DNA of 6,366 nt from an uncultured Collinsella sp. Lineage in GTDB: Bacteria; Actinomycetota; Coriobacteriia; Coriobacteriales; Coriobacteriaceae. The first letter of the stretch is position 1. Each line of letters opens with the position of its first letter. The position numbers and the translations under genes were made by a program. The stretch covers positions 1-6,366 of the forward strand of contig USDH01000094.1 in NCBI GenBank assembly GCA_900553415.1. The letters run 5' to 3'. Positions 1 to 6,161 of this stretch are shown piece after piece. Under the pieces are notes generated by a model that made no database searches, was not told the DNA's origin, and saw only the letters and a program-made list of their open reading frames with translations.

Positions 1-1412
1 CCCGCCGCAACCAGCATCTCTACAGTCCCAGCGGGCGCCCCGATCTGTGGATTTTTCCCAAAGGCGTCATAGGAGACCGAGTAGGTTGCGGGAATTCGTG
101 CACCAATACCAAAAACGTTAGTATCTTTAACGCAGGTGATGCTGTTGGTCATGATGTTAGATGTTCCGAACACGAGACCGAGCACTGGGTCGTGGCCGAG
201 GGTCGCGAACCGGTGGTTTGCGCCCTTGAAGAGCCCGATGTTTTCTGCCTCATAGCGTGTCGCGTCGTAGGGCACTCCGCGTGAATTAAGAATTTGATGT
301 TTTGAGGCGAACAGATGGTTCGATTCCCGTGGCATCCTGTCATCGAAACCAGAGAAGACACGACTTTGGAAGTTGTGCAGAGCGTGTTCTTTTACGTTGC
401 CCGCTCCGGCACACTCGACCTCCGTCAGTGAGTTGATGATAAGAATGCGGGCGACTTGGAGCATGGTTGCGGCGACGACAAAGGCGGCGTCAGCATCCTG
501 CAGTCGCGTCCGCTCCTTGAACTCCCGGTCGATGCGCTGAAGGTTCTCGCCGTACTCGCGGACGGACTTCTCCACTGCCTGCTCGGCCCAGCTCTCGTCA
601 ACGGCCACGCATGCCGCCCTCGCCGCCATGTAGTCGGCGAAGAGCCTGCAGGCGTGCGCTTCCTCTTCTGTTACCTGGCCGTCCGCCGCCGCGGCGACTT
701 GCAACTGCTCGGCCATGGAGTCCAGCGACACGATGCTAACGTTGTCCAAGTAGTCCTTGACTTGGTCGAAGGACAAACCCTTGTCATCCGCGATGACCTG
801 CACCTTTGTCTTGACGTTATTTGGGAGGCCGCCGTCCAGCTTGAGGTAGTCGAGGCCGTCCTCGAGCCACTCCTGCTCCTCTTGGGAGAAATCGCCGTCA
901 CAGCGCATCAGGAAGCAGAGCGTTGCCACGTAGGCGTAGATGAAGTTGTGCCGCTTCTCGCCCGCAAGGTAGGCGCCCTGCTTGATTCCGTCACGGAAAC
1001 CCTTGATACGTGCCCTGCGGAGTCGCGCGGAGAATGAGTTCTCCTTGATGGCATTGATCCCGCCCTCCACGGTCGACGCCGCGTCGGACGCAAGGGACGA
1101 TGCTCCTTGGGCCAGATCTACGGCGGCACCGATGGCAATTCCGCCTACCGCGTTCGCGGCCCCTATAATCGTTTTGCCTGCATCGGACGATGCAATTTGC
1201 TCGCCGGCACTCGACATACCTTCCGCAACCGAGCACATGGCGCTGCCGATGGCCTCGGATGCCGAGGTGGCCGTATCGACGATAACGTTTCCCGCGCCCT
1301 CAGCTGCATTCGTGGCGCCTTTGGCGGCGGACTCGATGGCCGCCGATGCGTCTTTTGCCATCTCACCGGCGGCTTGGGACAGAGCTTTTCCGAGATCAAG
1401 TTTTACTGCCAA
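1..1412 (-). CDS. Large uncharacterised protein with TerB-like core, 3' end outside window
   Basis: The frame is open for 470 codons from a TTG codon (1412-1410) and leaves the window without a stop. The start is chosen because AGGAG lies six bases upstream and no ATG or GTG lies between it and an in-frame TAG (1460-1458); the first internal ATG is codon 18. Residues 1-125 are rich in Ala, Gly and Ser and look like repeated small-residue helices. Residues ~155-265 resemble the TerB/DjlA N-terminal helical fold: two acidic turns, D172-G-D-F-S-x-E-E and D244-G-Q-V-T-E-E-E, each followed by a helix. Residues ~306-328 are hydrophobic and could touch a membrane. The C-terminal part carries N-H-R-x-x-T-L-G-H-D-P-V-L-G near residues 398-411. 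TerB-like modules are known from tellurite/stress and phage-defence-linked proteins, but no function can be assigned here. It is transcribed away from the riboflavin operon. That it is a real gene is fairly sure; the domain call is moderate. Confidence 0.8.
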   Translation of the reverse strand, partial: MAVKLDLGKALSQAAGEMAKDASAAIESAAKGATNAAEGAGNVIVDTATSASEAIGSAMCSVAEGMSSAGEQIASSDAGKTIIGAANAVGGIAIGAAVDLAQGASSLASDAASTVEGGINAIKENSFSARLRRARIKGFRDGIKQGAYLAGEKRHNFIYAYVATLCFLMRCDGDFSQEEQEWLEDGLDYLKLDGGLPNNVKTKVQVIADDKGLSFDQVKDYLDNVSIVSLDSMAEQLQVAAAADGQVTEEEAHACRLFADYMAARAACVAVDESWAEQAVEKSVREYGENLQRIDREFKERTRLQDADAAFVVAATMLQVARILIINSLTEVECAGAGNVKEHALHNFQSRVFSGFDDRMPRESNHLFASKHQILNSRGVPYDATRYEAENIGLFKGANHRFATLGHDPVLGLVFGTSNIMTNSITCVKDTNVFGIGARIPATYSVSYDAFGKNPQIGAPAGTVEMLVAA

Positions 1413-1456
1413 TTTGTTCTCCTGACATACGCGGGTTGCGCAGCGACCTCCTTCAT
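1403..1456 (-). CDS. Possible 17-residue leader peptide overlapping the start of the large minus-strand gene
   Basis: On the minus strand, ATG at 1456-1454 opens a 17-codon frame ending in TAA at 1405-1403. It encodes roughly MKEVAAQPAYVRRTNWQ. Its stop lies 4 bases beyond the TTG start (1412-1410) of the downstream gene, in a different frame, so translating ribosomes would end on top of the weak TTG start. The second to fourth codons contain the purine run AAGGAGGT, which could itself be a ribosome binding site. No clear Shine-Dalgarno sequence precedes this ATG. It may be a coupling leader or simply chance. Confidence 0.25.
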   Translation of the reverse strand: MKEVAAQPAYVRRTNWQ

Positions 1457-1562
1457 ACTACTGCGCGGTGCGAAGCATTGGGTGCGTTGGTGGATTGATG
1501 ATTACGGAAAATGGGACGCATCTCCATTCCGTTTCTCCCGCCACAAATTACCCTCGGCATAC

Positions 1563-1590
1563 TTGCGCGAGCGATTGCTCGTGCTACACT
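1563..1590 (+). promoter_or_regulatory. Predicted promoter of the riboflavin transport operon
   Basis: A -35-like TTGCGC (1563-1568) and a -10-like TACACT (1585-1590) are separated by 16 bases. A TG dinucleotide one base upstream of the -10 (1582-1583) makes it an extended -10 element. Predicted initiation near 1597 would place the 5' end of the RNA immediately before helix P1 of the FMN riboswitch, as expected. The spacer contains a short palindrome, CGAGC-GATT-GCTCG (1568-1581), which could be a coincidence or a protein site. The box scores are modest; position is the main support. Confidence 0.5.
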
Positions 1591-1598
1591 TGCAATTG

Positions 1599-1785
1599 CT
1601 GTTTCAGGGCGGGGTGGAATTCCCCACTGGCGGTAAATCGGGCGGTGCCAAAGGGGCGCCGTGGAGCAGGCGAGGTGCCTGCGACTGAGCCGATGAGTCC
1701 GCGACCCGTGCGTGTGTTGGTTCGCATGCCGGCTGAACTGGTGAGATCCCAGTACCAACGGTTAGAGTCCGGATGAAAGAGGCAG
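1599..1785 (+). ncRNA. FMN riboswitch (RFN element)
   Basis: The conserved RFN blocks are readable in order: GGGCGGGGTGGAATTCCCC then ACTGGCGGTAAAT (1607-1638), GTCCGCGACCC (1697-1707), CTGGTGAGATCCCAG (1738-1752), and ACCAACGGTTAGAGTCCGG followed by ATGAAAGA (1754-1780). The outer P1 helix forms from TTTC (1602-1605) with GAAA (1775-1778). The family binds FMN and represses riboflavin synthesis or uptake genes. There is no run of T after a competing hairpin, so transcription termination looks unlikely. The aptamer ends against the ribosome binding site of ribU, and CTG (1599-1601) can pair with CAG (1783-1785) inside that site. This suggests translational control, which is an inference. The variable region between the first two blocks is enlarged (1637-1694) and holds two extra hairpins. 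Confidence 0.95.
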
Positions 1786-1793
1786 GTGATCTT

Positions 1794-2384
1794 ATGTCTG
1801 AACAGTCGCAGCATATCCATTTTGAGAATACGAATAGGTGGAGCACCAAACAGCTCGTTACCATGGCGCTGATGTGCGCTCTGGGCGCCCTGTTTATGTA
1901 CGTGCAGCTGCCCATCCTTCCTTCGGCGCCGTTTTTGACCTATGACCCGTCGCTGGTGCCGGCGATGGTGTGCGGGTTTGCGTATGGTCCCGGTGCCGGT
2001 ACTGCAGTTGCCGCCATGGCGATTGTTATCCATGCGCTCACCACGGGCGACTGGGTCGGTGCGCTCATGAACCTGGTGGCTACGCTGGGCTATATTCTGC
2101 CCGCGGCCATTGTCTACCAGAAGATGCATACCTATAAGGGTGCCGTGATCGGCCTCGTGCTCGGCGTCATTGCCGCTACGGCGCTGTCTATGGTCGCAAA
2201 TCTCACCATCGGCGTATGGTTCTGGTATGGCTCGGTCGATGTGATTGCCCCGCTCATGCTTCCTGCCGTGCTGCCGTTCAACCTCATCAAGACCGTGCTC
2301 AACTCGGTGCTCACGCTTGCAGTGTACAAGGCGGTCTCCAATCTCATCACGCCTAAAAAGGACCAGGTCAAAGGCCGCGCATGA
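1794..2384 (+). CDS. ribU: Riboflavin ECF transporter substrate-binding S component RibU
   Basis: This 196-residue integral membrane protein captures riboflavin and hands it to the ECF energising module. ATG 1794 is preferred because GGCAGGTGAT (1781-1790), one base off AGGAGGTGAT, sits just before it. An in-frame ATG at 1773 lies inside the invariant 3' block of the riboswitch. About six hydrophobic helices are visible. Helix 1 contains the A25-L-M-C-A29 (AxxxA) motif that S components use to dock on EcfT. The segment F47-L-T-Y-D-P-S-L-V-P matches the RibU loop-and-helix before its second half, and L160-P-F-N-L-I-K matches the C-terminal RibU signature. Length is typical for the family. The stop codon overlaps the next start (ATGA), implying translational coupling. 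The FMN riboswitch upstream fixes the substrate assignment well. Confidence 0.93.
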   Translation: MSEQSQHIHFENTNRWSTKQLVTMALMCALGALFMYVQLPILPSAPFLTYDPSLVPAMVCGFAYGPGAGTAVAAMAIVIHALTTGDWVGALMNLVATLGYILPAAIVYQKMHTYKGAVIGLVLGVIAATALSMVANLTIGVWFWYGSVDVIAPLMLPAVLPFNLIKTVLNSVLTLAVYKAVSNLITPKKDQVKGRA

Positions 2385-4285
2385 TTGAGTGTCGGGGCGT
2401 TTCCTTTAGCTATGACGGTGCCGTGTCGGCACTCGACGGTGTCAATCTGAACATCGAGGACGGGGAGTTTTTCTGCATCCTCGGTGGCAATGGGTCGGGC
2501 AAGTCGACGTTTGCCAAGCATCTGAATGCGCTGTTGCAGCCCGATGCGGGCACGGTACGCATCAACGGCATGGATGCGTCCGACCCCGAGCTGGTCTACG
2601 ACATTCGTTCGACCGCGGGCATGGTATTCCAGAATCCCGACGACCAGCTGGTGGCAACGCTTGTCGAAGATGACATTGCGTTTGGTCCCGAAAACCTTGG
2701 CGTGCCATCGGCGCAAATTGCGCAGCGCGTACGCGAGGCGCTGAAAGGCGTGGGCCTGGTGGGCTTTGAGCACCACGAGACCCATGCGCTTTCGGGCGGC
2801 CAAAAGCAGCGCGTGGCGCTTGCCGGCGTGCTTGCCATGGAACCGCGCGTGCTCATATTGGACGAGGCATCCTCGATGCTCGATCCGCGTGGACGCAAGG
2901 GCCTTATGAAAGCGTGCCGCGCACTCCACGATCGCGGCATGACCATCGTGATGATTACGCACTTTATGGAAGAGGCTGCCGAGGTCGATCGTGTCGCCGT
3001 GTTTCAGACGGGACGAGTTGCCATGCTGGGCACGCCCGAGGAAATCTTGACGCGGGCGGACGAACTTGCGCAGCTCAACCTGGATATGCCGGAGTCGTGT
3101 CGTCTGGGCAGGTCGCTTCGTGCGAAGGGCGTGCCCGTTTGCGCGCAGGTACGTGAGGCGGATATGGTCGCCGAGATTGCGCAGGCTTATGCCGAGCGAA
3201 GTGGGGCAGGCACCGCGGGGCAGTCTTCCGCATCCCAGTTGGAAATCGCTGACGGCACTGTTCCGGTAGACAACGAGGGTAACGCGTCGGAGCCCGTCAT
3301 AGAGCTATCCCATGTTTCGTATAGCTATTCGCTGAGCGCCCGCGAGCGTCGCCGTTGGCACAAGCGCTCGGCCGCCGAGGGTTCATCGAACAAACAGGCT
3401 CTCTGGGGAAACGACCCCAGCAGCCCGTGGGCACTGCGTGATGTATCGCTGACGGTGCGTCGCGGCGAGTTCCTGGGTTTGGCAGGTCATACCGGTTCGG
3501 GTAAGTCGACGCTGGTCCAGCATATCAACGGTTTGATTCGTCCCCAGGAGGGAAGCGTTTGCGCGCTGGGGCTCGACCTATCAAACAAGAAAGACGCCGC
3601 CGCTGTTAAGGCCAAGGTCGGCGTGGTGTTTCAATATCCCGAGCGCCAGCTATTTGCCGAAACCGTGGCGCAGGACGTGGCGTTTGGTCCGCATAACCTT
3701 GGCTTGCCGCAAGATGAAGTCGACCGTCGTGTCGAGTCATCGCTCTCACGTGTGGGTCTCGACCTTTCCGCGGTCGGCGACAAGAGTCCCTTTGAGCTTT
3801 CGGGCGGTCAGCAACGGCGTGTGGCATTCGCCGGCGTGCTCGCCATGGAGCCCGAAGTCCTGGTGCTCGATGAACCCATGGCGGGGCTCGATCCGGCTGC
3901 GCGCAGGGATTTCCTTGAGCTTATCGATCGACTTCACCGCGATGGCCTGACCGTTGTCATGGTTTCGCATAGTATGGATGACCTGGCCAATTGCTGCGAC
4001 CGCATTGTCGTAATGAACGAAGGCGCGGTGTTTGCCGAGGGAACCCCCGCGCAGGTGTTTGCGCATGCCGATGAGCTCAAGTCGATCGGCTTGGGCGTAC
4101 CTGCTGCTCAGCGCATGGCGTTGGCGCTCGCGGAGGCGGGCGTGCCGCTGCGTCGCGGCGGGCTCTATACGGTTGAGTCGCTGGCAGACGAGTTGGTGGA
4201 CCTGCTAATCGGTCGCTCGGGCGGTCCTTCTAACGTCGCGGACATTGCTAAATCCAAGACGGTCGTGCGAGAGGAGGGCTGCTAA
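2381..4285 (+). CDS. Fused ECF transporter ATPase (EcfA1-EcfA2 in one polypeptide)
   Basis: This 634-residue protein has two complete ABC ATPase domains and powers vitamin uptake by hydrolysing ATP on the cytoplasmic face of EcfT. Domain 1 (about 1-235): Walker A 35-43 (GGNGSGKST), Q-loop Q84, signature LSGGQ 137-141, Walker B with D161-E162, H-loop H194; its DEASSMLDP is EcfA1-like. Domain 2 (about 305-570): Walker A 369-377 (GHTGSGKST), Q418, LSGGQ 473-477, D497-E498 (DEPMAGLDP, EcfA2-like), H530. All catalytic residues are present in both. A linker of about 70 residues joins them, and domain 2 has an insertion near 316-349, basic in its first half. Most ECF systems use two separate ATPases; a fused pair is known in YkoD of the YkoEDC system. 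The start overlaps the ribU stop by four bases, with only a weak AAAGG (2370-2374), so coupled translation is likely. The stop overlaps the ecfT start (TAATG). Confidence 0.93.
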   Translation: MIECRGVSFSYDGAVSALDGVNLNIEDGEFFCILGGNGSGKSTFAKHLNALLQPDAGTVRINGMDASDPELVYDIRSTAGMVFQNPDDQLVATLVEDDIAFGPENLGVPSAQIAQRVREALKGVGLVGFEHHETHALSGGQKQRVALAGVLAMEPRVLILDEASSMLDPRGRKGLMKACRALHDRGMTIVMITHFMEEAAEVDRVAVFQTGRVAMLGTPEEILTRADELAQLNLDMPESCRLGRSLRAKGVPVCAQVREADMVAEIAQAYAERSGAGTAGQSSASQLEIADGTVPVDNEGNASEPVIELSHVSYSYSLSARERRRWHKRSAAEGSSNKQALWGNDPSSPWALRDVSLTVRRGEFLGLAGHTGSGKSTLVQHINGLIRPQEGSVCALGLDLSNKKDAAAVKAKVGVVFQYPERQLFAETVAQDVAFGPHNLGLPQDEVDRRVESSLSRVGLDLSAVGDKSPFELSGGQQRRVAFAGVLAMEPEVLVLDEPMAGLDPAARRDFLELIDRLHRDGLTVVMVSHSMDDLANCCDRIVVMNEGAVFAEGTPAQVFAHADELKSIGLGVPAAQRMALALAEAGVPLRRGGLYTVESLADELVDLLIGRSGGPSNVADIAKSKTVVREEGC

Positions 4286-5085
4286 TGGAGGCGTTTTCGT
4301 TTGGCAGCTACTATCCCGGCGATAGTGCGATCCACCGCCTGGACCCGCGAACTAAGTTGCTCTTGGGCTTTGTGTTTCTGATCACGACGCTCACAGTCAG
4401 CAGCTTCCGCGGACTGGCCCCGGTCGCAATCTTCGTTGTCCTGATCTATGCCGTGTCCCGGGTGCCGTTGCGCCGGGTCCTATCATCGATGGCACCATTG
4501 CTGGCGATTGTCGTGGTGGTCGCAGTGCTCAACCTGTTTTCCGACCAGAGCGGGCGCATCCTGTGGCAGCTCGGCTTTCTGCAGATAAGCGAGGGCTCGC
4601 TGCGTTCTGCCGCCTTTATGGCGTGCCGCCTGACCCTGATGATGGCCGGCATGAGCGCCATTACGCTCACCACGCCCACGCTCGACCTCACCGCGGGCTT
4701 TGAGCGCCTGCTCGCGCCGTTTGCGCGCGTGGGGCTCCCTGCGCATGAGCTCGGCATGATTATGGGTATCGCGCTGCGCTTTATGCCGCAGTTTGCCACC
4801 GAGATGAAGCAGACGGCCGATGCGCAGGCGAGCCGCGGTGCGCGCGTGACGGGAGGCCCGCTCGGCGGCGTGCGTATGCTCGGCAGTGTGGCGATTCCGC
4901 TGTTCACGGGCGTGTTCCGTCATGCCGAGACGCTTTCGGCCGCCATGGATGCCCGTTGCTATCATGGCGAGCAGGGCCGCACACGTTTGCATGCGCTTGC
5001 ATTTGGCCGCAGCGATGCGTTGGCGGCGGTGGTGACGGCGTTGCTGCTCATCTGCGTCATCGTCATCAATCTTCAACTTGTTTAG
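4285..5085 (+). CDS. ecfT: ECF transporter transmembrane component EcfT
   Basis: This 266-residue membrane scaffold connects the S component to the ATPases. The start shares a base with the upstream stop (TAATG), and GAGGAGGG (4271-4278) lies six bases before it. The family N-terminal motif H17-R-L-D-P-R-T-K-L is present. Hydrophobic helices are visible around residues 25-40, 44-58, 68-86, 108-128 and 245-264. The two Ala-Arg-Gly type coupling motifs, which dock into the ATPase grooves, appear as S183-R-G in QASRGA and A223-R-C in AMDARCY; both are conservative variants, with the arginine kept. Length is standard. As third gene of the overlapping ribU-ATPase-ecfT set it completes a full importer. 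Whether it also serves other S components elsewhere in the genome cannot be seen here. Confidence 0.93.
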   Translation: MEAFSFGSYYPGDSAIHRLDPRTKLLLGFVFLITTLTVSSFRGLAPVAIFVVLIYAVSRVPLRRVLSSMAPLLAIVVVVAVLNLFSDQSGRILWQLGFLQISEGSLRSAAFMACRLTLMMAGMSAITLTTPTLDLTAGFERLLAPFARVGLPAHELGMIMGIALRFMPQFATEMKQTADAQASRGARVTGGPLGGVRMLGSVAIPLFTGVFRHAETLSAAMDARCYHGEQGRTRLHALAFGRSDALAAVVTALLLICVIVINLQLV

Positions 5086-5115
5086 GCGCGATTCGAGCGC
5101 AAGAAAGGGGTCCCT

Positions 5116-5562
5116 ATGACCGACAACGACTGTACGGCTCAGCTTGAGCGCGCCTGTTCGTATCTCAGGCGCATTCCGGCGTGGTATCTGGCCACGACCG
5201 ATGTGGCCGACGGGTATCAGCCTCGCGTGAGGCCGTTTTCATTTGCCATGGTCGATGACGGTAAGCTGTGGTTTTGCACATCGCGCGACAAGGATGTGTG
5301 GGCGGAGCTGAGTGCGAATCCCAAGTTTGAACTCTCGGGCTGGAAGCCGGGGGAGTGCTGGATCGTGCTAACGGGCGAGGCTGCACTCGAGGATGATGCA
5401 GTCGTGAGCGACAAGGTGCGCCAGGCAGGCTTTAAGCACATGGTGGGCATTGGCGAACAACACGATAGCGCCAACGACGGCCGTCTCGCGTTCTTCTCGG
5501 TCCGCAACATCGCCGCACGGTTCTGCGATATCGACGGCAGCGAGGAGCGCCTGGAGCTCTGA
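5116..5562 (+). CDS. Pyridoxamine 5'-phosphate oxidase-like split-barrel flavin-binding protein (copy 1)
   Basis: This 148-residue soluble protein has the pattern of the small PNPOx-like split-barrel family (COG5015-like). P21-A-W-Y-L-A-T is strand 1, V38-R-P-F-S-F is the FMN-contact strand, then D48-G-K-L-W-F-C-T and K59-D-V-W-A-E-L, where the family usually contacts the FMN phosphate. Proteins of this type bind FMN or, less often, F420 or heme, and act as small reductases or oxidases; the substrate is unknown. The ATG is preceded by AAAGGGG (5104-5110). It starts 30 bases after ecfT with no terminator between, so it is probably part of the FMN-controlled transcript, which would suit a flavin user. 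A second copy follows directly. The family call is firm, FMN binding is likely, and the activity is unknown. Confidence 0.85.
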   Translation: MTDNDCTAQLERACSYLRRIPAWYLATTDVADGYQPRVRPFSFAMVDDGKLWFCTSRDKDVWAELSANPKFELSGWKPGECWIVLTGEAALEDDAVVSDKVRQAGFKHMVGIGEQHDSANDGRLAFFSVRNIAARFCDIDGSEERLEL

Positions 5563-5616
5563 TTTCCCAAATTGACTACCCATTGCAAAAAGACTGGTCA
5601 GGCGACAGGAGGAAAC

Positions 5617-6027
5617 GTGGACGGATTGAATACGGTGCTGGAGTATCTGACGTCGGTGCCTGCGTGGTATCTGGCGACGAGCGTGGACGGGCAGCCGCAT
5701 GTGCGTCCGTTTTCGTTTGCGCAAATCCAGGACGGCAAACTGTGGTTTGTAACGGCGCGCACCAAAGATGTGTGGCAGGAGCTGCTGCAAAATCAGCGCT
5801 TCGAGGCCACGAGTTGGTGGCCGGGCCATGGCTGGCTCATCTTGCGCGGGCGTGCCAGCTTGGATGACCGGGCTTTAGGCGAAATGCGCGAAGCCGGGTG
5901 GAAGCATCTAGAGCGCCTGGGCGAGCACTATGAGGGGCCTAACGACCCCACGCTCGTCTTCTTTAGCGTCGAGGATCCCGAGGCTTTTATCTGCAATCAC
6001 GACGAATGGGTGCCGGTCGAGCTCTAG
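5617..6027 (+). CDS. Pyridoxamine 5'-phosphate oxidase-like split-barrel flavin-binding protein (copy 2)
   Basis: This 136-residue paralogue of the preceding gene shares in order P15-A-W-Y-L-A-T, V29-R-P-F-S-F, D39-G-K-L-W-F, K50-D-V-W-x-E-L, the G-W-K-H segment near 94-97 and F115-F-S-V. The GTG at 5617 is chosen as start because a perfect AGGAGG (5607-5612) lies four bases upstream; a frame-extending TTG at 5572 has no such site and adds residues absent from the homologous N-terminus. The gap to copy 1 is 54 bases without a hairpin of note, so co-transcription is likely. The two copies have diverged clearly outside the core, with different C-termini (about S-E-E-R-L-E-L against E-W-V-P-V-E-L), so this is an old tandem duplication rather than a recent one. 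FMN binding is inferred from the family, and the substrate is unknown. Confidence 0.85.
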   Translation: MDGLNTVLEYLTSVPAWYLATSVDGQPHVRPFSFAQIQDGKLWFVTARTKDVWQELLQNQRFEATSWWPGHGWLILRGRASLDDRALGEMREAGWKHLERLGEHYEGPNDPTLVFFSVEDPEAFICNHDEWVPVEL

Positions 6028-6067
6028 CCGGCTGGCTCATCCTAACAACTTGGTTTTCGCATGGGCG

Positions 6068-6115
6068 GGCCCCGTATTGCCCGGCGCCGTTAGGAGCGCC
6101 GGTCAATACGGGGCC
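6068..6115 (+). terminator. Long GC-rich hairpin, probable transcription terminator of the riboflavin operon
   Basis: The left arm 6068-6087 pairs with the right arm 6096-6115. GGCCCCGTATTG pairs with CAATACGGGGCC over 12 bp, followed by one C/T mismatch (6080/6103) and 7 bp of CCGGCGC with GCGCCGG around an eight-base loop. It begins 41 bases after the last stop codon and ahead of a separately regulated gene, which is a terminator position. No T-run follows, only CATTTGTC, so it is not a textbook intrinsic terminator. High-GC actinobacteria often use such tail-less hairpins. A structured 3' end or processing stem is the alternative. Confidence 0.6.
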
Positions 6116-6161
6116 TGCTCCATTTGTCAATTCCTTCAAGCGATTGTGTCGGGAATGTTTC

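Noticed and set aside
456..1037. 193-codon plus-strand open frame
   Set aside because: It lies antisense to the long minus-strand gene, and its composition follows from the opposite strand's codons.
982..1425. 147-codon plus-strand open frame rich in Ala and Pro
   Set aside because: It is the antisense shadow of the Ala-rich N-terminal region of the minus-strand gene; no ribosome binding site and no recognisable domain.
1107..1688. 193-codon plus-strand frame running through the intergenic region and riboswitch
   Set aside because: It crosses the minus-strand gene, the promoter and the RNA aptamer, which have their own clear signals.
1773..1793. Seven-codon N-terminal extension of ribU from the ATG at 1773
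   Set aside because: This ATG belongs to the invariant GGATGAAAGA block of the FMN riboswitch and has no ribosome binding site; ATG 1794 has one.
2132..2962. 276-codon minus-strand open frame
   Set aside because: It is antisense to ribU and the first ATPase domain, with no domain features; a by-product of high GC content.
4483..5076. 197-codon minus-strand frame rich in His and Arg
   Set aside because: It is antisense to ecfT; the His/Arg richness mirrors hydrophobic codons on the real strand.
5572..5616. Fifteen-codon extension of the second PNPOx-like gene from a TTG
   Set aside because: No ribosome binding site precedes it, while GTG 5617 has a perfect AGGAGG; the extra residues do not match the paralogue.
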